Below, in pieces: positions 24,004-34,005 of a DNA stretch of 64,000 nt. Position 1 is the first letter of the stretch. Each line of letters begins with the position of its first letter. The DNA comes from Sternotherus odoratus (taxonomy: Eukaryota > Chordata > Testudines > Kinosternidae), in NCBI GenBank assembly GCA_032164245.1, contig JAVMKO010000003.1, positions 64,364,390 through 64,428,389 of the forward strand, written 5' to 3'. Both the position numbers and the translations under genes were made by a program. The notes beneath the pieces are model-generated. The model saw only the letters and a program-made list of their open reading frames with translations, was not told where the DNA came from and did not search any database.

Positions 24004-26236
24004 TTACACTTGCAGCTTTATAGCACTTTCAAGTAAAGGGCCCTGAGGAGTAGGGTGCTGTGGGGAGTATTCTTGCAAACGACCTGAGTTGAGGGTTGTG
24101 GGAGAAGAGCTGCAAGAATCAGGGAGAATTGCTGGAGGTGTGAATTGCTGGGGTAGGGGCATAGGAATTGGACAAGAGGAAGGGTTGACTCTTGGGTGGG
24201 GAGCCTGGAGATAGTGATCCTACAGTGGGCATAGAGAACTGCCGCATTTTAACCTATCTTATGCTGAGGAGTCTGCTGATGGTGGCCCTCTACTGATAAA
24301 TTATGCCTGGAAGCAGGGCTTGAACTGGATTCAGACGGACAACATCCCTTTCCCAGTTGAGGGGAAATGACCAATGGTCTTCTCTGTGGTAGACAACATG
24401 GCCAACTTGGTTGGCCCTGGGGACAGTAGGAGAAACTGAGGCAGGAGTTACTCTTAGCATCATGGTTAGCTGCTGGAGAGTTCTCTGTTGGGTGAAGGGG
24501 CATAACCCTTGTTTCAAGCATACACTACTTTTCCAACAACATGCATTGATGAACACACAAAACCACATTCCAGAGCTGATAGAGAAGGGTACAATAAAAG
24601 GAATATTGTGTATGCAGCTCTGTTGGACATATTGTTGATCGTACATACATATCTGAAGCGGCTGAGCATATCTTATCAAATGTGCTTGATTCACTTCTGG
24701 AGATGAGTTATCAATTCTGCTCTTTACCTGTTCTACATTCAAACTGTTTAACTGCTTCAGCTAAGCCAGTGGGTTCCATTACAAATGGACTGTGAATAAC
24801 AGAGATCTTTTACATCTGAGTGAGTTGCTGAGGTGAATTTCTCAGGTTGGGCCAGGACTTAGGGAGATTCAAGGCAGGCTCCCTGTTTGCAAGCCATGCT
24901 TATGTAGAGAATTGATTTAAACATTTCAAAACATTTCATTTAAACACAGGGACAACAATCTTGCAAAAAATGTTCCCAATTTTTCACCTAGCTGTAGTGA
25001 TGTGGGAGTTGCTAAATTGGCTCTGCTACCTGATGATCCCAATACAGAGAGGAATCTCTTCAGGTAGCCAGTTAAGCCAGCCTTAGTGTACTTAAAGATC
25101 TTCCTCTCCCCCCGCCCCCCGATGTTGTGGCATGAGGCAGTCTAGGAAAGAGTTCAATTTTAAAACAAATGTTTTGTTTTTATTAACAGACAACTGGATG
25201 TGTTCAGAGTCTATAGACGCTATAAATTATGGTGCTTCTGGAGTATTTAGATAAGCATTTCCTGTTTTGCCTAGGAAAACTCTTCTCTTGCAGAAACCAT
25301 ACCCCTCCCATTGGTGCTCACTCTGCAACTTTGATGGAATGATAGGGTGTAATTTGAACTTTCCTGTTCCAGGGTAATCTTTGGAACATCATGTACCCTT
25401 GCATGCTTTTTTACTTCAAAAGGAATGAGAATCTAAGTGGAGAGCTTGCACAGTGCTTATTCATAGCTTTCCTTTCCTGGCTATAGTAGTCTGGCTTATT
25501 AGTGTCTCACTTCATAAGCACCAAATGCACATCAAACATATGAAAAGGAGCGGGGGCAACAATAGATAACTTTCTAAGGTTTTCCCATTTGAAGTATTAC
25601 CTGCATGCCTGTGACCAACCATCATTGAGGACTAGTCAATAGCCTATGTACATATTTCTTGGTAATTTCTGGACAGTCCCCGGATCATAATTACCTCAAT
25701 ATCCATTATTATGATGGTTTAGAATGGCAAGGTTTAGGAGGCAGCCTCTCCCCACTTCTTCCACAAAGCCTTCCTATATACTAGTGATAGCTCCATGTCC
25801 CTCCACCTTCCTCCACTGGAACTGTTGCCCTGTCTTTGTTACTGTCTAAATCATATTATGAGCCCTCCATGGGAGAAGCTGTGTCTTATTCAGTGTTTTA
25901 TAGAGTACTGTGCACTTTTGCAGTGATACATAAAATAGTTAATAATAATAGCAAAGAAAGATCTAGTTATGGGCAAAGATTTCTGCTTTGTCAAGTCTAA
26001 TGCCACAGTGCATTCTACAGAACAAGAAAATATAGGGTGACCACATAGTAAGGAGGTTTATTTAAAAAAATATGTGAAACTGGTATAGAAGCCCCATTTA
26101 AAATATACGTATTTTTTTTAAAAGAGTCTTTTCAAAATTATCATAAATAACTACTCTAGAGTGGTCTTGTGTAATAGCTATTGTACCCAAAGAAATCAAA
26201 GGATCACTGCTGAGCATTCGCAACACTCAGGAGTAT
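24004..26236. other. No supportable gene
   Basis: A 150-codon minus-strand frame (24,290-24,742) is the longest here. It has no motif I recognise and a competing frame covers part of it. The sequence near 25,850-25,960 resembles the tail of the SINE family seen at 29,048. Otherwise nothing is identified. Confidence 0.4.
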
Positions 26237-26273
26237 TATCCCCTAATGAACAAGGAGTACTTGTGGCACCTTA

Positions 26274-26576
26274 GGGCTCGTCCCCACTACGGAGGGTAGG
26301 AGGGGGATCGACAGCAGATACGCAACTTCAGCTACGTGAATCACGTAGCTGAAGTTTGTGTATCTGAAGCCGACTTACCTGCCGTCCTCACGGCGGCGGC
26401 AGTTGGCGGCACGCTCCCCCGTTGACTCCAGCTTATGCCTCCTGGCAAGCTGGAGTTCCGGAGTCGACGGGGGAGCCGCAGGCGATCGATTTCTCGCGTC
26501 TTCACAAGATGCGAGAAATCGATCGCCAAAAGATTGATTGCTACCTGCCGATCCGGCAAGTAGTGAAGACCAGCCC
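26274..26576. mobile_element. MITE family B, copy 2, nested in the PLE terminal repeat
   Basis: A 303-bp element with ends GGGCTCGTCCCCACTAC and GTAGTGAAGACCAGCCC, flanked by TTA at 26,271-26,273 and 26,577-26,579 (PIF/Harbinger-type target). Removing it and one TTA restores the PLE arm. It carries the same perfect 16-bp-arm hairpin as copy 1, at 26,324-26,356. No coding capacity. Confidence 0.9.
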
Positions 26577-26599
26577 TTAGAGACTAACTAATTTATTTG

Positions 26600-26636
26600 G
26601 GCATAAACTTTCATGGGCTAGAACCCACTTCATCAG
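26600..26636 (-). ncRNA. Hammerhead-ribozyme-like core in PLE terminal repeat
   Basis: On the minus strand the order is CTGATGA, one extra A, a hairpin (GTGGG paired with CCCAT), GAAA, then GTTTATGCC. This is the order of the conserved hammerhead core around stem II, and hammerheads are established in Penelope terminal repeats. Doubts: the extra A before stem II, a weakened stem III in this copy, and no stem I partner that I could find locally. Activity is inferred, not shown. The right-arm copy at 27,699-27,735 keeps CTGATGA but has GGAA instead of GAAA. Confidence 0.35.
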
Positions 26637-26654
26637 ATCCATTGAACATACAGT

Positions 26655-26760
26655 AGGAAGATATATAGATTGATAGATATATATGTGTGTGTCTGTGTGT
26701 GTGCGTGTATATAACAGATAACATGAAACGTGTGTGTTTATATATACAGATAACATGAAA
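26655..26760. repeat. TA/TG-rich microsatellite in PLE 3' region
   Basis: (GATA)-like, then (TG)n and TATATA tracts, lying between the terminal repeat and the 3' UTR of the PLE. Confidence 0.8.
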
Positions 26761-26951
26761 AAGTGGAGGTTGCCATTCCAACTTTAAGTGCCTTAATCAA
26801 TTAAGGTGAGCTATTATCAACAGAAGAAGAGGAAAAAAACTTTTGTAGTGATAATCAGGATGGCCCATTCAAGCATTTGGCAAGAAGGTGTGAGTAACAG
26901 TAGGGGGATACTTAACATGGGGAAATATATTGCAAACATGGGGAAATAAAT

Positions 26952-27443
26952 TCAATTTGTATAATGACCCAGCCACTCCCACTCTTTATTCAAGCCTAAT
27001 TTAATGGTATCCAGTTTGCAAATTAATTCCAGTTCAGCAGTTTCTCTTTGGAGTCTGTTTTTGAAGTTTTTTTGTTGAAGAATTGCCACCTTTAAGTGTG
27101 TTACTGACTGACCAGAAAGATTGAAGTGTTCTCCTACTGGTTTTTGAATGTTATGATTCCTGATGTCAGATTTGTGTCCATTTATTCTTTTGCATAGAGA
27201 CTGGCCGGTTTGGCCAATGTACATGTCAGAGGAACATTGCTGGCGTGTGATGGCATATATCACACTGGTAGATGTGCAGGTGAACGAGCCCCTGATGGCG
27301 TGGCTGATGTGATTGGGTCCTATGATGGTGTCACTTGAATAGATATGTTGACAGAGTTGGCACCGGGCTTTGTTGCAAGGATAGGTACCTGGGCTAGGGT
27401 TTTTGTTGTGTGGTGTGTGGTTTCTGGTGAGTATTTGCTTCAC
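26952..27443 (-). pseudogene. PLE GIY-YIG endonuclease, 5'-truncated but open frame
   Basis: A 163-residue open frame forming the C-terminal part of a Penelope-like polyprotein. Cysteines at residues 23, 28 and 31 (PCNKARCQLCQH) form the Cys motif found before the endonuclease in these elements. Then come VIY at 61-63, YIG at 75-77 (SSDMYIGQTGQS), Arg86 in KRINGHK, and Glu105 in VGEHFNLSGQS, the positions expected for GIY-YIG catalysis. In this family the domain nicks DNA to prime reverse transcription. The RT domain is absent upstream because the element inverts at about 27,447, so it cannot be a working retroelement. The methionine at residue 1 is internal to the ancestral protein, not a native start. 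Confidence 0.85.
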
Positions 27444-27449
27444 CTTCAG

Positions 27450-27602
27450 CCCTCAACTGAAACCTCTCCAGTGCTTCATCAAAGATCTACAACCTATCCT
27501 GACGGACAATTCCTCGCTCTCACAGATCTTGGGAGACAGACCAGTCTTCACTTACAGACAGCCCCCCAACCTGAAGCAACTACACACCACACAACAAAAA
27601 CA
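27450..27602 (+). pseudogene. PLE RT-proximal fragment in opposite orientation
   Basis: The plus-strand frame reads PQLKPLQCFIKDLQPILTDN, then SLSQILGDRPVFTYRQPPNL, then KQLHTTQQKH. This is the segment that precedes the Cys motif in Penelope-like proteins (a DRPVFTYRQPPNLKQ-type linker). Its end overlaps in sequence with the start of the minus-strand frame, whose beginning reads KQILTRNHTPHNKN: both contain the ACACACCACACAACAAAAA stretch, in opposite directions. It is then cut and joined to a microsatellite and terminal repeat. Confidence 0.75.
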
Positions 27603-27603
27603 T

Positions 27604-27660
27604 GATATATCTATCTATATCTATCTATCTATCTATTTATATCTATATCTATATTAAAAC
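27604..27660. repeat. (CTAT)n microsatellite
   Basis: Interrupted CTAT/ATCTAT units between the RT-proximal fragment and the right terminal repeat of the PLE. Confidence 0.9.
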
Positions 27661-28229
27661 ACTATATATCTTCCCACTGCATGTTCCACTCTATCAATCT
27701 GATGAAGTGGGTTCTAGCCCATGGAAGCTTATGCTCAAATAAATTGGTTAGTCTCTAAGGTGCCCCAAGTAGTCCTCGTTCTTTTTGCGGATATAGACTA
27801 ACATGGCTACTATTCTGAAACCTATCCCCTAATGGTTTCACTCATCATTATCCAGGAGAAAGATTTGCATGTTACCTAAGCAGTGAATGGATATTTCACT
27901 CTGTTTTTTAAAATTATAAAATTGATGAGTAAACTTGAAAAGAATGTTTAGAAATCAGGCTAAGGGAACTGAATCAGGGCTTACAAATGTTAATCAGCTT
28001 TAATTGAGGACCAAAATCTTTCTTTGTTTCCAATTATATCTGACTCACTTTGTTTATTTGTTCCTGTTTATCAAGGAAGTGCCTTTGTTCCTGAGGAAAG
28101 AAATTCTGTGGATGCCTAACTCTGAACCATGACTGACAGAACCTCGAAAAGTCTTTATTTGTCCATACGTAGCAGTGTAACTATATGATTTTGTTCTTGC
28201 TTTATCAGTCTAGCATCATTGCAGCCAAA

Positions 28230-28415
28230 TAGATGAATAGATTATAAAGCCAGAAGGGACCACTGTAGTCATCTAGTCTGCCCTCCTGTATAACACGGGC
28301 AATAGAACTGCCCCCAAATAATTCCTGTTTGAAGTAGAGCATGGCTCTTAGAAAAACATCCAATCTTGATTCTAAAGTATCCAGCAATGGAGAATCTACC
28401 ACAACCTTTGGTAGA
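28230..28415 (-). mobile_element. CR1 LINE 3'-end fragment
   Basis: GCCAGAAGGGACCACTGTAG, ATCTAGTCTGCCCTCCTGTA, AATAATTCCTG and CATCCAATCTTGATT are the plus-strand appearance of a CR1 3' region on the minus strand. It parallels 59,440-59,640. Only about 190 bp remain. Confidence 0.8.
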
Positions 28416-28667
28416 TACTCATCCCTAGAGTATTTACTCTCCTCTGCTTATCAAGTGATTCAATTAACTTACTCTATCCAGGCCCCAAGGTCAAATGTTT
28501 TATGTCAATCGTTTTCTTATAAGGCACTGCAGTTAAGAGAAACTGACCACATGATGTCTCCTGCTCTTTACACTAGGGTCAGTTCACACACACTGATTGG
28601 TAAAACCATTTCAGAGTCCCAGTCTCCTTTAACATTAGCCGCTAAGTACTCATACAGTGAATCAGGG

Positions 28668-28960
28668 TGTGATGGGGTATACTAGGCAACCGATGCCCCC
28701 TGCTGGAGACCCCAATACCTTGGCACACCCTACCTGAAGAAAGGTGTCCTTTCAAGGGAAGAACTGCCTAGCAAAACCACTCAGGATCAGCTGCTGGCAG
28801 AACCAATGAGAATGGGTCTTCCAGAGGCAAGAAGGGCCTGGAACTGGAAGAAGCCAATCAGGGCCTAGGAAGCCAAGTAAAAAGGGATGGCTGCATCTTC
28901 TAGGGATGAGTTCTATGTGAAATTGGGTCATAAGAGAACAGATCTTCCCTGTTTTAACCC
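28668..28960 (+). mobile_element. Solo-LTR-like fragment
   Basis: Starts TGTGATGGGGTATAC and continues with GCCCCCTGCTGGAGA, GAAGAACTGCCTAGCAA, AAGCCAATCAGGGCCTAGGA and AAGTAAAAAGGG, the last in the place of a TATA box. It resembles a turtle LTR that I recognise only loosely. A CCAAT-like word (AGCCAATCAGG) lies about 20 bp upstream of the TATA-like word. No internal retroviral genes are adjacent. Confidence 0.45.
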
Positions 28961-29047
28961 AAGATACTTGGATTGGCATGGCCAGGATACAAACTCCTTA
29001 TGCTCCTCTCTTTATCTATATCCACCTGTTGTCTCCTATCTCATACT

Positions 29048-29365
29048 TAGATTGTAAGCACTTTGGGGCAGGGAACATCTTTTTTTTCTGTGTTTGTACA
29101 GCGCTTACCGCAATGGGTTCCCGGTCCACGACGAGGGTTCCTAGGTGTTACATATCAGGTGGGAAGCTGTGTTAGTCTGTATCTACTTAAACAATAAGGA
29201 GTCTGGTGGCACCTTAAAGACTAACAGATTTATTTGGGGATAAGCTTTTTTGGGCAAAAAACCCAGAATCCTTGAAAGCTTATGCCCAACTAAATCTGTT
29301 AGTCTTTAACTTGCCACCAAACTCCTTGTTGTTTAGGTGTTACAGAAATACAAATAATGAATAAG
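29048..29365 (+). mobile_element. SINE tail (GATTGTAAGC type) split by a PLE foldback
   Basis: TTAGATTGTAAGCACTTTGG, GGCAGGGAACATC, TGTTTGTACAGCGC and TAGGTGTTACAGAAATACAA form a common reptile SINE 3' segment. It is interrupted between the two TAGGTGTTACA copies by the insertion at 29,153-29,333. Related tails lie near 25,850, 46,886, 56,517 and, on the minus strand, 59,190. Confidence 0.65.
29153..29333 (-). mobile_element. Penelope-like foldback (copy 3)
   Basis: An exact 11-bp TSD, TAGGTGTTACA, flanks it at 29,142-29,152 and 29,334-29,344. The 181-bp insert is two inverted terminal-repeat arms with no coding part. CACCTTAAAGACTAACAGAT on the left mirrors ATCTGTTAGTCTTTAA on the right. 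Here the extra tail (GCTGTGTTAGTCTGTATCTAC) is on the left, so orientation is opposite to copies 1, 2 and 4. Confidence 0.85.
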
Positions 29366-30374
29366 GTTATGAAACTAAAAGCCTAGGAGGCCATCTTGAG
29401 TTGACTATCAATTTACTGCTGACTCGTGAGAGGTTTTACTTGTTCAGGCAAACCTGCGACCCTGTGGTTGTAAGGAGTAGGAACAGCTGTGCATCACAAT
29501 TCTCATTTCTCCTGCGTATTTCAGCTGACTTTTCTTAGAATGGGTTAGTGCAAGGGCAGTTACTGTTGCTTGCTGAAGCATTAGCAAGAAGCGCTTATGT
29601 GCTAAGTCATCCGTTTGTCGCTATCGTAGTCTTGAAAAACATAACAGTCTTGAGACTAGGCCTCCTACTTCCTTTCAAAAAGGGAGGAAACACTAATTCA
29701 TTTGCTTAACAAGTAGAAGAAAAAATAATAGTGATGAACAAGAGACGAGTAATTCCCTCCACTGCAGGAATTACTGAGTGAAATTCCATACTTGTATTGT
29801 ATAGTTCATGTGAGGTCACCATAATGAGAATCTATGAATAAGCATTATTATTGATAAACACTCTATGCTGTTCACATTCCTATTATAGTGTGAAGAAGGT
29901 GAACATCACTTGAGGTTTTTTTTTTTTACTCTTTGTATAGTGGTATGACACATATTAATTGTACACATCCACTATCAGGAAATACAATAATGCCAAAGGG
30001 AGTTGGAATGTTGTGTAATTATTACCATCATTTTGAATGGTATTTACCATGTACTTGCCATGCTAAGGAATTAACTTAGGTCATATAGAACAGGAGCACA
30101 TGACACCAAAGGGAGTTTTTCCTCTTGACTTCCTTTGTTATGTGGTCAGAGAGGCCAATTTGTTTGTCCTCTTATATCTATACTTTAGGCTTTCTCATGG
30201 TCCAACTACAGTCCAGTCTTGGATCATTAATAGCCCTAATATGTTTAAGAGTCTATATCATACTCAAAACTAGTTTTTGTGCACATATCCTACCTTAGGA
30301 ATCATCTCTCTCATTGCCTCTGTTTGCTTCTGGGCAAAGGCTGATGAGAAAGGGGGACGTTAGGCTATTGAAAC
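29366..30374. other. No gene seen
   Basis: AT-rich sequence without a recognisable gene or repeat, apart from a short T run at about 29,918. Confidence 0.45.
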
Positions 30375-30446
30375 TCCTACATAAGGCCATGCTGGGTCAG
30401 ACCAAAGGTCCATCTACCAATATCCTATCTACCAACAATGGCCAAT
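30375..30446 (-). mobile_element. Short CR1 3'-end fragment
   Basis: CATGCTGGGTCAGACCAAAG, GTCCATCTA and CAATGGCCAAT match the CR1 segment at 22,395-22,465, deleted and diverged. Confidence 0.8.
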
Positions 30447-30710
30447 ATCTATTTGAAATGTAATTTATGTATACTCTTGCACAGGGTATGGAATGCGTTT
30501 TAATATTAATGTCTCAGGCAGCTGAGAAATTGATTTTTAATAAATATCTTACTTCAAAACCTGGAAAGTAAAGCCTCCTGGTGTGATGACTGGGCATATC
30601 TGTGCATGTACAACTTTTGAAATCTGGTAATACATATGTATACACATGCATGTGTGTATACCTTCCATTACATTGCCTTACTTTAACAGAGAGCCTTATA
30701 TGTACACTTA

Positions 30711-30996
30711 GGCCTGGTCTACACTAGTGGGGAGGGTCAATCTAAAATACGCAACTCTAGCTACATGAATAACGTAGCTGAAGTCGACACATCTTAGGTC
30801 GACTTACCTGCTGTCCTCACGGCAGCAGCGGTTGGTGGAGGGCTCTCCCGTCGATTCCAGCTTGCACCATTTGGCGAGCTGGAGTTCTGGCGTCGACTTT
30901 GGGGACTGATTTAGTGCGTCCTGCGGAGACGCGATAAATCGATCCCCAATAGATTGATCTCTACCCGTCGATCCAGCCTTTAGTGTAGACAAGGCC
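30711..30996. mobile_element. MITE family C, copy 1
   Basis: 286 bp, ends GGCCTGGTCTACACTAGTGG and TTTAGTGTAGACAAGGCC, flanked by TTA at 30,708-30,710 and 30,997-30,999. It contains the CTAGCTACATGAATAACGTA hairpin related to that of family B, then a GTCGACTTACCTGCTGTCC block and GATAAATCGATCCCC. No coding potential. PIF/Harbinger type by target. Confidence 0.9.
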
Positions 30997-31189
30997 TTAG
31001 AGTGACTACTATTTTATTAACATAAGTTGTTATTGAGCTGTACATGGAATGCCTCTTTAGGAATGTACTTCAACCCTTGTGACATCCATATCAGATCAGG
31101 GATAATGGAGAGTCATTAACCTTAATGACTGTTCTGACCAAACAAATAGTTATGCTAAGGAGATGGCTGGAGTGGGAAAATGAATTTGA

Positions 31190-31880
31190 CCAAGTTTCTC
31201 TACTGGGAGTTGGAAAAGTGGACAGGGAAAATCACCAGCAGCAGACAAAAAAAACAGATGTTCACAGGAGGATATATAAACTCAAGGGTCTCACAGAGCA
31301 AGACACATGAAGCTTTGGGAAGAAGAGAAGAAAAGACATGCATGTTTTTGTAGCAGGGGGCTGGTTTAACTGAGGCACCAGCCAAAGTCAGACAAAGCTA
31401 ACTCACCTAAAGCTTCTGAAGAGAAATCGTGAGCTGCAGGGGAAGGTTCCAGAGGACTCTGTCCAAGCCCAGAGATCTCTCCAGAGTGGTGAGGAAACTG
31501 TGGTAGGGAAATGTGTACAGGTGTATTTATTAATTTGTATTGAGCTGTGCATTTTTTTGTGCAGATAAGTAAAGAGTAAATTATGTTTAGAGCCTTTTAC
31601 AAAATCTGTTTGCTTTCACTATCGTGTGCCCCTGTAGAGTTAAACTGTAATCCCAGAATACCCACGTGTGTGGAATTCTGGGAGAGGGTGTGTTTAACCT
31701 ACAGAAAGGTCTGAGGAGTCCATACTAGTCCTAGGGCCTATGCAGTTGGATTGTGGCATCTCAGGTTGCAGAAGGGGCATGCAAGAGTGTACCTTGAGAC
31801 CTCAAACCACGGGCACTGCCTGCACTCAGGTCTGATTCAGGAGGCCTAAAGCACACATGGGACCAGTGAGGCGGGCCCCG
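31190..31880 (+). mobile_element. Possible LTR with TATA-like box
   Basis: GGATATATAAACTC at about 31,268 could be a TATA box. Downstream are AGTAAAGAGTAAATTATG, CACTATCGTGTGCCCCTG and TGGAATTCTGGGAGAGGG, phrases I associate with a turtle LTR. The limits are not visible and no coding region is adjacent. A single-copy origin cannot be ruled out. Confidence 0.3.
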
Positions 31881-32747
31881 AACACACCAGCTTGGGGAAT
31901 GTCCAGCCTGGGCGTTGTGTATGTGTGCATGAGAGAGACACTAAGCAAGGGGACATTCTCTTTTATATTGTTGCAAAATAGCCCCTCTTCTAGACAAGTC
32001 CATGCATTGAACATGCATCAGATGTTTTAACAGTTAATGGCTAAAATAACCAAACAATGAATAGAGGTACTGAAATTATGACTTAACCATCAAATGAAAG
32101 TCTAGCCAGGATGATGTAGTAATGTGAGAAGAGATGTTATAAGATGTATTTTTCCTTTTTATTTGCTTTTATGGAGGAACATATGCAGTGGTTTGAACAA
32201 TTGTGTATGGTTTGCCACAATGATTGTCATATAATTAGATGAGCGGTTTAGTTGGTTGCTTGTGCTGTAGAACATGTCTTCATATAAAATGACATATGCG
32301 CTCTTGTTTTGTTTTGCAAGGTGACAACATGGATGAAATAACCAGGATTTTCCTCTCTTTGGATTCCCACTATGGGTCTGATCAAAAGCCCATCAAAGTC
32401 AATAAAGTCACAAGTGAAAATGAGCTTGGTCTCTTGTCCACAGTGCAAAATGATGTGTTTTGGAATGAGTTCAGGATGACTGGTGATCCAGGCTCAAGAG
32501 AAGACCCATCCTGTATAAAAATAGCAGGCTGCAAGTCAGGTCTGGGTACATCAGCAGAGCAGTAGAAGGGAGTTTCCATAGCACAGGATGTTTGACTGTG
32601 TTATTACTAATTATGACCAATGCCATTTGCCCCAACTTACACAAGCATCAAATTCACTAACCTGTAAAAACAACCAATGAGAAAATGGAGGGCTGGGGTG
32701 AGGGAAACATAAGTATAGTGTTTAGAATACAATAGAAAGTTGGGGAT
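31881..32747. other. No gene seen
   Basis: A frame at 32,296-32,565 follows an apparent AG acceptor (TTTTGCAAG) but contains TGGGTCTGATCAAAAGCCCA followed by TCAAAGTCAAT, part of a dispersed palindromic family. I do not call it an exon. Confidence 0.45.
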
Positions 32748-33140
32748 GTAGACGGGCTCCTCACCGCCGTCTTCAGAAATCAGGCAGGAGACTCTGTTTG
32801 GCTGAACCAGTGTCCTTTTATTTCTTTACACAGTGCAAACCCACCACCTATTTACAGAGCTATATACAGTTCAACTTAGGCCCAGCCCTCTACTTGGCTG
32901 GCCAGGGGGAACAGTTAGCTTCCTGCAGGCAACTGGTCACAGCTCTTTCCTTTCCTTTCCTCTCCTCTCCTCTCCTCTCCTCTCCTCTCCTCTCCTCTCC
33001 TCTCCTCTCCTCTCCTCTCCCCTCCCCTCCCCCCCGACTTCCTCCCTGCCTTCCTCCCTGCCAGGCTTTATATCCTGGCTGGAGGCTGCCAGGTGGGACC
33101 CATTCGGCCCTAATTAGCTCAGGGCCTCATGCTGCTAAGC
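32748..33140 (-). mobile_element. Solo-LTR-like element
   Basis: On the minus strand there is GGATATAAAGCCTGGCAGGG (TATA box near 33,066-33,076), a CT-rich leader seen here as the TCTCC microsatellite, AAGAAATAAAAGGACACTGG (poly(A) signal near 32,815-32,822) and an end at GAGCCCGTCTACA. The promoter, then poly(A) signal, then a terminal CA is LTR order. No gag, pol or primer-binding region is evident, so it is probably a solo LTR. Its 5' edge is uncertain. Confidence 0.55.
32943..33035. repeat. (TCTCC)n microsatellite
   Basis: About 14 clean units bordered by TTTCC and CCCTCC variants, inside the LTR-like element. It gives spurious Ser/Leu/Pro-rich frames. Confidence 0.95.
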
Positions 33141-33149
33141 AATTACCCT

Positions 33150-33520
33150 CCCCCAGGACTGGCGACAGGAATTTGGGGGCCCCGTACGCAGATCATGCGG
33201 GGGCGGCCGATCTCCCACCACCCACGCCCCCCCCCCCCGGCCGGTCTCCCGCCACCCGCGGGGGCCCCTCCTGGCCGGTCTCCTGCCGCCCGTGGGCCCC
33301 CCCCCGGCCGGTGACAAGGGGGTACAGCAGCGTACCGGGCCCGCCCTGGATTTAAGGGGGCCCCCCCTTAAGTCTGGGGCCCGGTACAGCTGTACCCGTT
33401 GTACCCCCCTGCCGCCGGCCCTGCCCTCCCCACCTGAGGAAGGCTGCCAGCAGAGGCTTTTCCTGCAGCTTAAAGGGGGAGCAGGGGCTGGCTCAGTAGC
33501 TCCTGGCCAGCACCTTGCTA
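33150..33520. repeat. GC-rich unclassified repeat with palindromes
   Basis: C and G runs, repeated GGCCGGTCTCC words and inverted GGTACAGC/GTACC words (GTACAGCAGCGTACC, GGTACAGCTGTACCC). Frames on both strands are low complexity. Possibly part of a GC-rich transposon. Confidence 0.45.
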
Positions 33521-33875
33521 TAGGGGAAAAGTGTTGATTGTATGACAATGTTTAAAAATGTATAACATTTCAGTAAAACTCAGTCCAATAGAAGAATATA
33601 TACCAACAAATCTATAATTTACCTTTTCCTTGGTTAGACCAGGCAAAATGCAATTTTACAATGACAGCATAGCAGACAAGTTGCCCTTCTGTCACACCAA
33701 TGACCATCAGATGTATTTACCTTGAGATTTCTGTACGTAGAGATCACTATTTGCTTGATCAGCTACTCTGACAACTCAGCTTCGTGGATTCTGCATTTAT
33801 ACCTTTCCACACAAGTTACATTGCAACATTTCAAAGGATTGAGTTTAATCCCAGAAAAAGACATTTATAATATAG

Positions 33876-33999
33876 TTAGGGTGATCAAATGTCTGGATTT
33901 TATAAGGTCAGTACCAATATTTGGAGCTTTATCTTGTATAGGTGCCTATTACCCCCACCCTTGTCCCAATTTTTCACACTTGCTGCCTGGTCACCCTAA
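33876..33999. mobile_element. Short palindromic MITE family D, copy 1
   Basis: 124 bp with ends TTAGGGTGATCAAAT and GCCTGGTCACCCTAA, flanked by ATATAG on both sides (33,870-33,875 and 34,000-34,005). It matches the copy at 57,274-57,400 throughout (GGATTTTATA, then CCAATATTTGG, then CCAATTTTTCACACTTGC). No coding capacity. Confidence 0.85.
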
Positions 34000-34005
34000 A
34001 TATAG

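Larger units (their letters stand above)
26249..27822 (-). mobile_element. Penelope-like element with internal inversion (copy 2)
   Basis: Flanked by an exact 12-bp TSD, TATCCCCTAATG, at 26,237-26,248 and 27,823-27,834. Reading the minus strand from about 27,447: RT-to-endonuclease linker, GIY-YIG domain, stop, 3' UTR and terminal repeat down to 26,249. From about 27,450 rightward the plus strand encodes the RT-proximal part, then an ATCT-rich microsatellite, then another terminal repeat. Two parts of one element therefore sit head to head, as a 5' inversion during target-primed reverse transcription would leave. The right arm has about 40 bp more (GCGGATATAGACTAACATGG) than the left. A family-B MITE is inserted in the left arm. 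Confidence 0.9.

Noticed and set aside
24290..24742. 150-codon minus-strand frame
   Set aside because: I considered a transposase because Harbinger-type ends lie nearby, but I see no DDE motif, Myb-like fold or other family signature.
32296..32565. Possible exon after a TTTTGCAAG acceptor
   Set aside because: It contains words of a dispersed palindromic repeat and translates to nothing familiar.
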